Assembly (NCBI GenBank): GCA_025602915.1
Contig: JAHLJZ010000037.1
Coordinates: forward strand, 124,001 to 188,000
Direction of reading: 5' to 3'
Length of the DNA: 64,000 nt
Origin: Paraphysoderma sedebokerense
Taxonomy: Eukaryota; Blastocladiomycota; Physodermatomycetes; Physodermatales; Physodermataceae
Part shown: positions 50,601 to 63,791 of the stretch, piece after piece
How positions within the stretch are numbered: position 1 is the first letter of the stretch
Layout: every line of letters starts with the position of its first letter
Position numbers and translations under genes: made by a program
Notes under the pieces: generated by a model
What the model was told of the DNA's origin: nothing
Database searches by the model: none
What the model saw: the letters and a program-made list of their open reading frames with translations, nothing else

Positions 50601-53600
50601 ATAGATTTTCTATATTAATGTTTGCCCTCTAACATGTAGAATCAACCGAAGTGGCAGCTTCGATAACTATCCAAGAAGTTGCGGATTTGCCAACCCCAAT
50701 TAAAGCTACCTATCTCCTCTTCGAAGACGAGCAAACAATTATTCAACTTGGGGCCTTCGATCCAGATTCACCTCTTTCAGAAATTGAATTTTACATACTA
50801 TCTGTGCCCAGGGGTCAGTTGCTTGAAGTAGACGCCAACGGCAGTGTGTCTAATATAATTCAGGCATTGCCTTACCATTTAATGGCCGATAGGGTTCTTT
50901 ACATACCCCCAGAGAATGAATATGGCGACTATTTTACGTCATTCACCTTTTCGGTATCAGATGGACCATCGCCAAGGGTAAATCGGAACGCTACTGTGTC
51001 AATATCCATTCAATCAGTGAATGACATCCCAGTAGCTTCAAACATGTCGTACCAAGTGCCCGAAGACGGTGATTTGACAATTTTCTTCGGTTGTATTGAT
51101 GTTGATGTAAACGACAGGAATTCTATTATCATTAAGGGTGTCCCCCCTCCGGAAGCTGGACTTTTGTACCAAGCTGACCAACAATTTCGTGCGGTGTACG
51201 TTTGCATAACTTTTTTTTGCTTGAGTTCTGTTTAAATCTATTAACCTCAATTGGACAGGTTGGATCGAAATGGCAGAATCTATGAAAATGATACCGTGAT
51301 AGGAAGCGCTATCGTTTTTATGCCAGAAAACAATTACTTTGGCAATTTTAGCTTTCCTTATTCTTGTGTCGATTCCAATCAAGCGGAATCTTTCGACGGT
51401 GCTATCACTGTCGATGTTTTGAACATCAACGATGTTCCAATCGCCAATAATATTGCGATACAGATTCCCGAAGATTCTTCGGTCGAATTTTTGTTGGACC
51501 CGACGGATGTAGAATCCCCTTTTGAAAGTTTGGACGTGATCATTTTGGATTTGCCGCTGCAAGGACTATTATATATTGAATCAACTTCAAATGAAACCAA
51601 TACGACATGGTCGCTCATTGACATTATTCCGCTGGGTCCCACGGCTTCGAAAAGGTTAAAATATATACCGGCGCAGAATAGTTTTGGACTTTCCGTCTTT
51701 CATTATGTTGCTCAAGACGAGACCGATGTTTCAGTTTTCAATGGCACCGTTGTCATTCTTGTCGAGCCTATCAATGATCCGCCGACGCTTATTTTGCCTG
51801 GGAACGCCATGGAATTTTTTGAAGACACTTCAGTCGTTATTCCGTTCACTGTACTTGACGTAGATGAAGGCCAACCGTTGGTAAAAGTCAGTAACATCCG
51901 TATTAATGGCTCCCTGTTCCATGTTGGTGTTCACTCCGGTTCCAAAACTGAACTGTTAATTGGAGAAGGCTCGGAAATTCCAGGACCGCCTTATAGGGTA
52001 TTATTCATACCTCAGCCCAACTATTTTACGGATTTTGCTATCGGACAGTTACCTCAAAGTTTTGAGGTACAACTGACTGACTTCTCATCAAATACCTCAA
52101 TTTCGCACGTCTTCCAATTCATCGTCCGTCCTGTAAACGATCCTCCGAACCTTGTTTGCGAGAATATTGAATTACCAAAGGAAATTATTGTAATGAGCAC
52201 TGCTCTGCACACGCTCGAGGTCGGGATATTTGACCCGGATGATCACAATTTGACCTACATACTAGCGACTGCTCCAAAAAGGGGGTTTCTGGTTGATCAA
52301 GATAACCTTCTGAAAGACAACGATCCGTTTACTTCGCCTAAACTGGTGTTTGCTTCTAATAGTAGTGGTGGGGGTTATCCGTACGCAAACTTCAGCGTTT
52401 ACGTGATTGATGGGCATGGTGCGCAGTCCGACTTGTGCATGTTTAATTTTACATTTCAGCTGTCCTGCCCGTAAGTTGGCTCTTTTTTTCGTTTGAATTA
52501 GAAAGGTGAAGACTGAATTGCATATTTTACAGGGACGTACAATAATATATTTCGCCCTGGGGGTCCCATTTGTACAACGTGTCCTGATGGTGCCAGTTGT
52601 AACACTGATGGAAGGGAGATGCCAATTGCTAATCCAGGTTACTGGAAGAGTAACGAAAATGATACGGCATTTTTACCGTGCAATCCAAAAGAGTCATGTT
52701 TAGGCAACGGTTCCGCGTCAGCAGAGTGTGCTGCCGGATATACTGGCACAAGTACCTATTAATTTATGCGTGCCTCTGGAATCTTGTACTAACTAGAATG
52801 CTGTTAGGATGTGGGGAATGCGAATCGGGGTATTATCGGCTATTCCAAACTTGCCGCACATGCACTACAGCTGTTCCAGATTGGGTTTTACCGATTCTTT
52901 TTCTGTTGGGCATATTTGTTTTGGGTGCAGTTGCGGTATTACTGCGGAAGGGGCCCAGGTATATTTACGGCTGGTGCAATTCATAAAAATTCGGTTAACT
53001 GACAGAAACTGTTTGCTTTAGTTCTGGCTTACTCAATATTGGACTGAATTTCATTCAAATTATCACGATTTTCGATTATACTCTTGAATTCTCTCCAATC
53101 CTGAGATCTACGTTACAAATTCTTACAGTCAGTCAGTTTAATGTAGAAATCTCAGCGCCGGAATGTCTATTAACGAAGGCTCATATAACCGATACTTACG
53201 ATATTCGATTTAAGTTTACTTTTTCATTAATTCTTCCGGCGTTGTTACTTGGCCTCTGTTCTTTAATCGCCATCGTCAATAGTTATCCAATCATTTGGTT
53301 TTGCAATCGGGTGATAGGGGCTGTAGCGGGAGTGTTTCAGAGTATGCGAGGGCGAAAAACATCTAAATTCTGCTCCCCTAAGGAAGAGATGATAGCTCGT
53401 CAAAGCCGCTCCGTATTACAATCTCTCCAAATATTTAATATGTTATTGGGCATTATCTATATCATGTTGGTTAACTATTCTTTGACTATTTTCGACTGCA
53501 CACTGCAGCCCGATCAGAATTTTTATCTCGGTATGTTTGACATGTCACGTTGAAATTCGTTTCGACACAAGTTAACCCGTTCAATCAGATTCCCAACCGA

Positions 53601-54481
53601 ACGCCAAATGCTACGAAGACTGGCATCCTGAGTATTCAAAGCTTGGAATTGTTGCAATAGTGCTCTACGTCCTCGGTATCTATTTCAAATAATATCCCTG
53701 TGTTGTTATCGTGTACGTGGCAGTTGACTGACGGAATTGCACACTTGCACACAATACGCAGGCATTCCTTTTTATTTCGGAACTCTTTTATTTTTCTTCT
53801 ACCAGTCCAAGTTCTTTACTCCCAACTGGAATCGTGCGCGAGAGATTGCATCACACGTGCTCGATATCTCTAATAGCTACTTCAAGGAAGGTCATCAGTA
53901 TTTTATCGTCATTCAACTAATCCGAAAACTGCTAATTGTCTCCATTAAGTTATTTTTGGAGCGGTAAGTTACTGTCAACATATTTTACCTAATCAAGAAC
54001 TAATCATGATAACATTTCCTTCTTGTTTTAAAGACTTCCGGTACTTCAGGCTGTTCTTACCGGATTTATCCTTTCCATTGACGCTATTTTGTATACAAAA
54101 TATTTACCGTATACCTTCCCACTCCTTAATGTACTTGAGGTAACATGTACGCTGTTTGCCATGGTGATTATGAACGCCGGGCTACTCATACATACAGATC
54201 TACTATCAGTCGCTCAAAAGAATGCCGCCTCTTTGATAATACTTTCATTAATTGTTATATCAGTCGGTTCTTGTTTTGCTGTCGCTATATATGATACGAT
54301 GGTCAGAGCCAAAAAAATCGTCCAAGAAACGCAACAAAAACGGCAGCAATTGCAGTATATCGAGTCTTTAAAAATTGGTGGTTCATTGAAAAGAGAAAAG
54401 TCCAAAGGGCGCGATCCTGCAGGATTTCAAGCGGTTTCTATAAACTCGACCGTAAATTTGTTGGATGGCGCCCGAATCTGA
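47623..54481 (+). CDS. giant multi-domain membrane receptor/adhesin, copy A
   Basis: Likely surface receptor or adhesin; no function is known to me. Fourteen exons, introns 56-86 nt. MSLWKHVLGVALLCWLY is a signal peptide. Exons 1-2 form a beta-propeller-like region. Exons 3-5 hold two IPT/TIG domains (VTIGGYPCVNVTQISADKV; GQNFGRCP...VTIGGKSCSS). Exons 6-8 carry about five cadherin-like, tandem-95-type repeats (EDTVTVIQLQGTDPDSGDVV, SVNDIPVASNMSYQVPEDG, EDTSVVIPFTVLDVDEGQPL). A cysteine-rich ephrin-receptor-like segment follows (CTTCPDGASC; CGECESGYYR). Exons 10-14 encode a membrane domain of roughly seven or more helices and a glutamine-rich coiled tail. First intron starts with GC (48105). 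Exons total 6,013 nt, one more than a multiple of three: an extra C near 52457 relative to copy B breaks the frame before the membrane part. Either a sequencing error or a truncation to a secreted form. Confidence 0.82.
48105..48171 (+). other. GC-AG intron 1 of copy A
   Basis: Donor AT|GCAAGT and acceptor TCTTAG. In copy B the same position reads AT|GTAAGC. The rest of the donor matches the consensus well, as is usual for GC-AG introns. Removal keeps the frame into RINLYAENRLLYVG. Confidence 0.75.
52308..52456 (+). repeat. 149-nt tract identical to copy B
   Basis: Base-for-base identical to 60422-60570, in the last cadherin-like repeat (KDNDPFTSPKLVFASNSSGG...). Flanking exon sequence differs at many positions. 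The tract ends exactly where copy A has an extra base. Confidence 0.9.
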
Positions 54482-55735
54482 TTGAAATTCGAGGAAATTA
54501 TATGCGTAAATTCAAAAGTGGTTTTATCCGCGACGATATTGATATCTTTATATCATTCTATTGTATTCATTGTATTATAAATTAGCCGTGGATGAACAAA
54601 TACATATAATCAGTCAAAGTTTATCTGTCAGGTCAAAAACAATGGTACGATACCGCTAGGATTTCTCAAACAGTATTCGATTGTTGGAAACTTTACAGAA
54701 TCGAGAAGAACTCGCGCAAATGATTTACAGGTAGAGAGTAGAGAATTATCGAGATACTGAGTAACTGACTTGATAATAATTATTTATTTCAAAAGCAATG
54801 ACGGCGCCCAGTTACACTATGTGTTTGAGAGGATGATTAGACACCGGTTTCAACGACATCCATTTGAAGTTCGCCAATTGCATCATTAATTAAATTTTAG
54901 GAGCATAACTAGCACTATGATATTGCAATAACAAATGAACCAACTTCCCCTTTTTGAGGAGGGTACACCCTTGTATGTGGGTGGGATCACGCTCTAGTGG
55001 AATTGCCAACGAAACATCCATTTTATTACAGCGATGTAAACATTTTGCGAACTGATATTTTCGATCTGTTTAACGAATTTGTTATTCTGCTAATCGGTCT
55101 ACGGAACGTCTAAATTTTAACGTAACTACTCTTGTGGACATGACTGGTCTCCGTGACAACTGGCTCTCCACAGTCTACATATCATTTTACCCTACCTCTG
55201 TGGGACACAAGTGGGAGTCTTGTGGATTTAAATCCGCGTCTCTAGGTCTGTAGACTCCATCGATCCCAATGCGCAAGTAAGTTCCCAAGATTTCCTCGGC
55301 TCTCTCACTGTACTGAGGACAGTCTGAACTCTAAGCACTGAGCAGTAAAGACTGGAGACTGAAGAGAAGTGAGCACTCGCCACATCAGCTTTGCACACGC
55401 GAGACGCGTCTAATGTGGATTCAGGATTGTAATTTGTATATCGATGGCCTTGTTCCTCCACTAAGCTACTTGACGTTTGAGAACTCGCCAAATCGAGTCT
55501 CGACGGGAACAGAGTCACAGTCCGGAATTGGAAATTGGAATCTTAGGATTCCATGACCATCGAATGTATCACGTCATAGACTCATACTTCCGGAAACCGG
55601 TACCTACTTGTATCACTTCTGAAGGAACCGCAGACTAAATTAAGCGAGAATTCGACATCGTATTATTCCTACTACTCGTATTCGCATATATGCCTGAGTT
55701 GCATTAATTTCATCAGACTGAAGACAATCGTTTAA
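54482..55735. other. intergenic spacer copy A-copy B
   Basis: 1,254 bp, AT-rich in its first half, then GACT/AGTC-rich (55240-55400). No gene or transposon recognised. Confidence 0.5.
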
Positions 55736-58700
55736 ATGGTCCCTTTCTGGAGGCACGTCCTTGCCGTCAGCCTAATGTGTTGCCTGTACTTGACGCATTC
55801 GAAAATATCAGCCAACATTCCTTCCCCATATTATCTGACGCTACCGATAACACAGGCAATTCCCTCTGACGCAGTCATCGTTGACTCAGCTACAAACAGC
55901 AGTCATATCGCTATTCTTGACAGCTACTATGTTCTGCGAGTGTACTCTTTCTCCTCAAGCGGGGGTTTTACTCTGACACGGCAACGGGACACCAGTTCCT
56001 GGTTTCCAAATAGTGGTTCAGCGTGGTCGCATTCTCGATTCACAAACACTGGCGCCGTCGCAGTGCATCCTCAGACGGGCGAAGTATTCATAGCGGCTTA
56101 TTATCCTGAATCATACTAGGCAAGGTTGCGGGTGCAGAAATATTCGCCCCAACTCGAGTTCACCCATTATCTTGAATTTTCCCGTGAAAAAAAAATACTT
56201 CCAGCAGCAAGCAAAGAATATGTAAGCTCGTCGTTGTGATATATCTCTCCATCTGTTGTACGATGCATCTAACAAACGGTATCATTGTAGCCGTATCAGT
56301 CTCCATGTTGAAGGGATATTTACTTATGTTGGAGTTTATCACAATACTTCTTATACTGCGGCAGCTTCAGGGTTTTTCATCACCAAATATGACATTGTTA
56401 CCGACATATATACCGCTGTTGAGAGCTCCGAAAATGCTTTATCGATCGAATTTGCTTGTAATAATGGCACCTTCATATGTGTGTGGACGACTTCACGCAG
56501 CGTTACCCGATATAGAATGGACACTTTGACCCTCGTCCAGAATAGTACACTTAGCACAAACGCCATTCCCGCCAATTTCGACCCTGTCGTGAGAAAGTAT
56601 AATAGTTTGGGAGATTCGATATATTTCCAACGGCTATTAAACGACAGCAGCAGATATGTTGTCACTGCCCTATCGTCAACTTTTGGTGTGTTACCAGCAG
56701 TGACTCTGCCCTATATCGTGAACTTTCCGACCATTCCTAGCCACGATTGTAGGGTTGATACCCAGGGAAATATATTCACTGCTTTTACGTCGACGATGAG
56801 CTCGAGTATAGGGTTAGGTGGCACCGATATTATACTATCGAGGAACGACTTTACCACTGGCGCTTTATCTTTCTCGGTAGTGATATCAACCGCCCGACAA
56901 GATAACGTCAGTCGAATTTATCTTCCAAATAATAACTCCATCATGGTAACCGGAACTACTGATGGAAATTTATCTGCGCGTTCAAGCCCGATGACCGGCC
57001 GAAGAATATTCCTCGCTAGATTTCAGGAATTTTCTATTAGTTCTGTCCAAACGGGTACTCCAAACAAAATTCAGGATGGAGGGCTTTTTAATGTGATATT
57101 TAGTTCTCTTCCTGGTACCGTTACAAGTACGGGAATACTTAATGTGACATTACAATCCCGATTCTGCAACAATGTCACCTGGGTTAATAATGCAACAATA
57201 TCTGCAGTCGCCCCCACTGGAATTGGGAGATTGCTCGAACTTTACGTTTCGTTTCCCTACCTTCCGCATAATCCTTCTGTCGTGGATTTCCGATTGTCAT
57301 ATCCGAACCCGGTTATAGTCGATGTCAGGCCAGCTCAAGGACCTGCTAGTATGTATGACTTATCGCTCGAAGTTTTCAGCCCACATCCTCTAATATTCTT
57401 TTTTACTTATTCCCGATTAAGTTGGCTTTAATATTACATTAACAGTTAGAAATCTTGGAATTCTAGGCATTGATTCTGTTAGTGTCACAATTGGGGATTC
57501 ACTTTGCCTCAATACCAACCAGATATCTGCCGATAGAATTAATTGCACTGTTCCTGCGGGATCAGGCAAGGGATATCGAGTCATTGTCAGCACCGATTCC
57601 TCTCAGAAAAGTTCAGAAAATATATTGATTTCGTATGATCCTCCGCGACTGACGGCCGTGTCACCAAATGTGGGCCCCGGCAGCTGGAAAAACTGCCGTA
57701 ACGATAAGGTGATTTCATAGCGTGAATTCATGCTTGTCTCTAAAAAACCCTTTAACCTTACGCTGTTGTTTGTTCTCATGTTAGCGGCCAAAACTTCGGT
57801 CAATGTCCGCAAACGCCGCCGTGTGTTTCCAACATATCGGTTACCATCGGAGGAAAACCTTGCACTCAAGTTTTATTGCAAAATGATGTCAATCTTACCT
57901 GTCAGGCGCCAGCAAACATAGGATTGAATCATTCAGTTCTAATTGACGTAGGTGGACAAATCGCGGAGAATGCGTCAGTTTTATATTCTTATCACAAGCC
58001 GTTCATAAGTTCACTTGTTCCGTCTACTGCTTCAACGCCCAATCCGGTAAGTAATCTTCAATTACAGGATAATTTTTAGGGTTTTCATTCACACCACTAT
58101 CGTAGATTATATATATCGAAGGCGAAAACTTTGGAACTTTCGAAAACACACCTGTTGTGCAGTTGGTTAGCGAAAACGGCACTTTCGAATTCCTGGCGTT
58201 ACTTGGAAGAGCGATTCCAGTATTAAGTGGTAAGGAATGGGTTGAACTTATTCTCTGTCGATCATTATGTATATTAATTAATGCTTTGTAGTGACTTCCA
58301 AAATGTCTCTCTCCCAATGGACGTGGTATTCGTTGTGGCAGTCTCAATCGGGGGGCAGCTCAACTCGGAGAACATAAATTCAAACTTTACAACCGGCGTT
58401 ATTAGCAATGCTCCGAATGCCGAACCCTGCTCTATATCTATGTCTGAAGATAGCGTAGCTGTAATACCGTTGAATGGGTCCGATTCCGATGCCTTGGATC
58501 GTGTGCAAATATATGTTACTTTGGCCCCATTACACGGGCAACTATATCAATTCTCTCCAACGGCCCTGAATTCGAAAGGACCTTTTATCGATCCCTCATT
58601 GTCACCTATCCCGTCTCGGACGATCTCGGTCGTGTGGTATATATTCCTAACGCCAATTACAACGGAGTTGACACCTGTGGATATTTAGCCCGAGACCAGT

Positions 58701-61700
58701 ACCTGACAGGTCAGTCGTTTTATACTGTGTTCGTTGATACTGGCAATGAAGATAACTGTTCTCCTAAATTATGTAGAATCTGTCGAAGTGGCAGCGTCAA
58801 TTACCATTCAAGCGGTACCTGATTTACCAGTAGCGCTCAAAGCGAGCTATTCCCTCCTGGAGGATGAACAAAATATTTTTATACTTGGGTCGGAAGATCC
58901 GGATTTGCCGTTTTCGGAGATTGAATTCCACATATTATCCTTGCCTAGAGGGCAGCTATTTGATGTGGATCTCAACGGGAATGTGGTTCAAAATATCCGA
59001 ATGCTACCGTACCATTTAGTGGCAAATAGGGTCCTTTACAAGCCGCCGGAAAATGAGTTCGGTGAATTTTTTACGTCATTCACATTCTCCGTATCCGATG
59101 GAGCATCTCCGAGAGCAGATCGCAACGCCACCGTCTCAATATCCATTCAATCGGTCAACGATATACCTCTGGCTTCAAATATGGCATATTCCGCACCAGA
59201 GGATAGTGATTTTATAGTTTTTTTTGGCTGTAGTGATGTCGACGCCAATGACCGGAGTACTGTAGTAATCAAGAGAGTCCCACCACCGGAAGCTGGAGTG
59301 TTGTACCAAGCAGACCAACAGTATCGCGCAGTGTACGGTTCTTTTTTCTTGCACGCCTGGAATTTATTGTATTGACTGTGAGTTTTTAGAATGGATCGAA
59401 ACGGCAGGATCTACGAAAACGACTCAGTGACAGGAAGCGCCGTTTTTGTGCCGTTACAAAATTACTTCGGCAGTTTCAACTTTCCTTACTCATGCGTCGA
59501 TTTTAGTCGTGCGGAATCTGCTGATGCTACAGTAACCATTAACGTCTTGAATATCAATGATCCGCCGGTTGCCAAGGATATTCTTCTACGAATTGATGAA
59601 GATTCTGTGGTAGAATTCCTGTTGGAGCCTGTTGATGTAGACTCCCCCTCCGAATCCTTGAACGTGATTATCTTGGACTTGCCAGAACAAGGCCTATTGT
59701 ATATTGAATCATCTTCGAATGAGACGAATGCCACATGGTCGCTGATTGACACAGTGCCGTTGGGTCCAATAGGTGTAAAGCGGTTGAATTTACGCCCGCG
59801 CCTAATAGCCTTGGGATCTCGGTTTTCCATTATGTCGCCCAAGACGAAACTGATATATCTATTTTCAACGGCACTGTTGTCATTTCTGTTGCAGCTTTGA
59901 ATGATCCGCCTATTCTCGTACTGCCTAGTAATGGCACGGAATTTTTTGAAGACACCGAAGTCGTTATTCCCTTTACTGTACTTGACGTGGATGAAGGTCA
60001 GCCGTTGGTAAAAATTAAGAATATCCGTATCAATGGCTCCTTGTTTCATGTTGGGCTCCGCTCTGGCTCTAAGACTGCCTTAGCAGTTGGAGAAAATTCA
60101 GAGATGTCAGGACCTCCGTATAAAGTATTGTTTGTTCCTTACCCGAACTATTATACGGATTTTGCTATCGGACAGTTGCCTCAAAATTTTGAGGTACATC
60201 AAATACTTCGATCTCGCAAGAATTCCAATTCAACATACTTCCTGTCAACGATATTCCTAAACTTACTGGCGGTGATTTTGAATTACCATTGAAAGTGATT
60301 ATAAATGTCACTGCCGTACACGCTTTCGAAATCGAGGCATCCGACCCTGATGATAAGAATTTGACCTATATACTGGTGACTGCTCCGAAAAGGGGGTTTC
60401 TGGCTGATCAAGATAACCGAATTCTGAAAGACAACGATCCGTTTACTTCGCCTAAACTGGTGTTTGCTTCTAATAGTAGTGGTGGGGGTTATCCGTACGC
60501 AAACTTCAGCGTTTACGTGATTGATGGGCATGGTGCGCAGTCCGACTTGTGCATGTTTAATTTTACATTTAGCTGTCCTGCTCGTAAGTGGATTCTTCTT
60601 TCAATCCTAATTTGACTCCAGGAGTCTCATCCAGATATTTTACAGGGACGTTCAATAATATATTTCGCGATGGCGGTCCCATTTGTACAACGTGTCCTGA
60701 TGGCGCGAGTTGTAATTCAGATGGAAGGAAGATGCCGATTGCTAATCCAGGTTACTGGAAGAGTAACGAAAATAATACGGCGTTTTTACCATGTATCCCA
60801 AAAGAGTCCTGTTTAGGCAACGATATGGGGTCAGTGGAATGTGCTCCTGGATATGCTGGCATAAGTACTTACTGTTTTATTCATCCCACCGGAAGCTTCC
60901 ATTGACCAAATTGAACGCCAGGATGCGGGGAATGTGAGCCAGGTTATTATCGACTATTCCAAACTTGCCGCACATGCGCTACAGCTGTTCCAGAATGGGT
61001 TTTACCCATTCTCTTTCTGTTGGGAATATTTGTTTTGGGTGCTGTTGCTGTATTGCTGCGGAAGGGTCCGAGGTAAGTGTCACAATAATAGGAATGGTTA
61101 TCACTACAAGCCTACCTAACGAAATAACTTCTTCAGTTCTGGCTTACTCAATATTGGGCTGAATTTTATCCAAATCATCACGGTTTTCGATTATACTCTT
61201 GAATTTTCGCCAATCTTGAGATCCACCCTACAAATTCTGACCGTCAGTCAGTTCAATGTAGAAATGTCTGCGCCGGAGTGTCTTCTAACAAAAGCTCATA
61301 TAACGGATACGTACGACTTACGATTAAAGTTTCAGTTCTCGCTAATATTTCCTGTGCTACTACTTGGCCTCTGTTCTTTAATCGCCATCGTCAACAGTTA
61401 TCCAATTGTGTGGTGTTTCAATCAAATCAAGGGGATTATTCTGACAATGCACAATCGTATCCGTGGCGATGACAGATCAACGTCTACCCGACCCGAACAG
61501 AATGTAATGCGACAAAAGAGCCGCCCATATTACAAGCTCTGCAAATTTTCAATATGTTATTGGGTATTATCTATATTATGTTAGTTAATTATTCTTTAGC
61601 TATATTCGACTGCACGTTGCAGCCAGATCAGAATTTCTATCTTGGTATGATTGAAAATAAGAGATTTTGATCCGCTCACAATGCGAGCTAACGAGCCAAT

Positions 61701-62550
61701 TTAGACTTTCAACCAAATGCCAAGTGTTATGAAGACTGGCATCCCGAATATGCGCGATTTGGAATTCTCGCAATAGTTGTTTATGTCCTCGGTAACTATT
61801 TGGAGGATGGCTCCATTATTTTGGCGCAAGCAGGGACAATAGAACTGACTAAATCGCATACATTGTCCAGGTATTCCACTCTATTTCGGAACCCTCTTAT
61901 TCTTCTATTATCAATCCAAGTTCCTCTCCCCAAGCTGGAATCGTGAGCGCGAAATAGCAGCCCATGTTTTGGACATTCCAAGCAGCTACTTCAAAGAAAC
62001 CCACCAGTATTTCATCGTCATTCAACTGCTCCGAAAGCTGCTAATAGTTTCGATTAAATTATTTTTGGAGCGGTAAGTTATTGTTGTTATATTTTACCTA
62101 TCAATCATTCATAGTAACATTACCGTTTTGGTTTAAAGGCTTCCGGTTCTTCAAGCTGTTCTTACGGGATTTATTCTTTCCATCGACGCTATTTTGTATA
62201 CGAAATATTTCCCGTATACATTTAAACTTCTTAACATTCTTGAAGTAACTTGCACCGTATTTGCCATGGTCATTATGAACGCTGGATTGCTGATACACAC
62301 CGATCAACTATCTGATGCTCAGAAAGATGCCGCCTCCCTCGTCATATTTTCTTTAATTGTTTTATCGGTCGGTTCTTGTTTCGCGGTTGCTATTTACGAT
62401 ACGATGATAAGAGCAAAAAGAATTGTTCAAGAAACGCAGCAGAAAAGACAAAAATTGCAGTACATTGAAAGTCTTAAAATTGGCGGGTCATTAAAAAGGG
62501 GGAACGTCAGGGACGCGATCATGCCGAAGGAGTTCAAGCAAGTGGTATAA
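55736..62550 (+). pseudogene. giant membrane receptor/adhesin, copy B, degenerate
   Basis: Full-length paralogue of copy A with the same domain order and the same intron positions. Starts MVPFWRHVLAVSLMCCLYL (signal peptide); the tail ends MPKEFKQVV. Aligned by eye to copy A it has an in-frame TAG at 56117, an extra A in a nine-A run (56187-56195), an extra base near 57680, single-base losses near 58190, 58612 and 59792, and a 16-nt loss near 60198. The exons between these breaks remain well conserved, and every GT and AG checked is intact, including GT at the intron that is GC in copy A. Decay is therefore recent, or the breaks partly reflect assembly error. The membrane part (60650-62550) is open and, unlike copy A, in frame with the preceding exon at 60590. 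Confidence 0.78.
60422..60570 (+). repeat. 149-nt tract identical to copy A
   Basis: Partner of 52308-52456. Likely gene-conversion tract or product of unequal exchange. Confidence 0.9.
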
Positions 62551-63791
62551 ATTCATTAGCGCGAAACTTAACCGCATAAACATTCCTATGGCTGCCGTTT
62601 GACGTCTAGAAACTATAAGCATGTTAGAACTCTTATTGAATATTTTAATATTTGTAAATCAGGTGAACTAATAGGGTTAATTGTGAGTAGTAAATATGCC
62701 GATTGTAACCTTCGCAAATGTGGAGAATTTAAATATAGTCTATATTCATAGCAGAGTGCCTGAACATATAACCCATCATATTTCGGAGCATCTTCAGCCT
62801 ACTATTTCCACCACAGAAAAGGGAATGTGCGAACGTTTGTCGTATCTTATGTAGTCGATACTGAAAACGTACTAGAGTGCAGTTTGCTTTGGTAGAATTT
62901 GTTCATAGAGCGAAACCGCAAAAGGGCAGTCCGTGTACGGGTGTACGTGCCGTTTCTGCTCGAGACGTTGCTTTGATAAGTTCATGGCAAATGTCATCAT
63001 CTTATTTTACATAACACACCTTCCCTGCTTGCAGTACAATAAGCGACAACTTACATGCTAAATGGAAAGATAAGTGGCTTGATAGCATTACGAAGCGAGT
63101 ATTAGCAGGTAATACACGCAAATATGCGAGGTTACGACTGGTACTGACAATCGGGTGGCAATACACTAAATAAAATGCTGAATGATTATGTGTCTGAAAT
63201 TTGAAAAGTGTTCATTAAAAGACAATTTGCCTGCATAGTATCATATGACTAGGGGAGGCCGACATTCTGATTTTACTTTGAAATTTGATTTGATGGAATA
63301 CGTAGAATTTGTTGATAGGTGTTAATCCGACACGACGGGCAGGGGCTCCCGAATGCGCGAGGCATTCGTGCGGGGACGTGAATTTCGTCCAGCCTCAGAA
63401 GTCAGATCTAGTGGTGGTGTTGGCGATGATATTCAGTTTATCATTTGCAAAGTCAGAAGTGCATTACGCACATATGTCAGTTGAGGCCTTGAGGGAGGGG
63501 CCATGAAGGCTCGAATTGAGACCGTTGTGAGAATTGTGCTGGGGTCTTCTTGTCTACCATCTTCCATCCCAGCCGCCTGTCAACTGTATCTGGACTCAGC
63601 ATTCGTGATTTGAGGACTTTTGCAGGAGTTCCACTTCCGACTTCCGAACTGACCGAACCCAGGAATTCGAGAGTGAGTCTGCCACTTCTGTAGCTGCACA
63701 AATATCAGAGCACTAAAAGTCGATATCGACATTGCAATTGGTCTTATCGCTTGTACTTCCACTGCGTGTCCATTTGTCCTCGTTCGGCTAA
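62551..63791. other. intergenic spacer copy B-copy C
   Basis: 1,241 bp, almost the same length as the A-B spacer. No gene recognised; only short frames. Confidence 0.5.

Noticed and set aside
51038-51562. 174-codon antisense frame within copy A
   Set aside because: It is the shadow of a well-supported exon on the plus strand; a similar shadow occurs in copy B.
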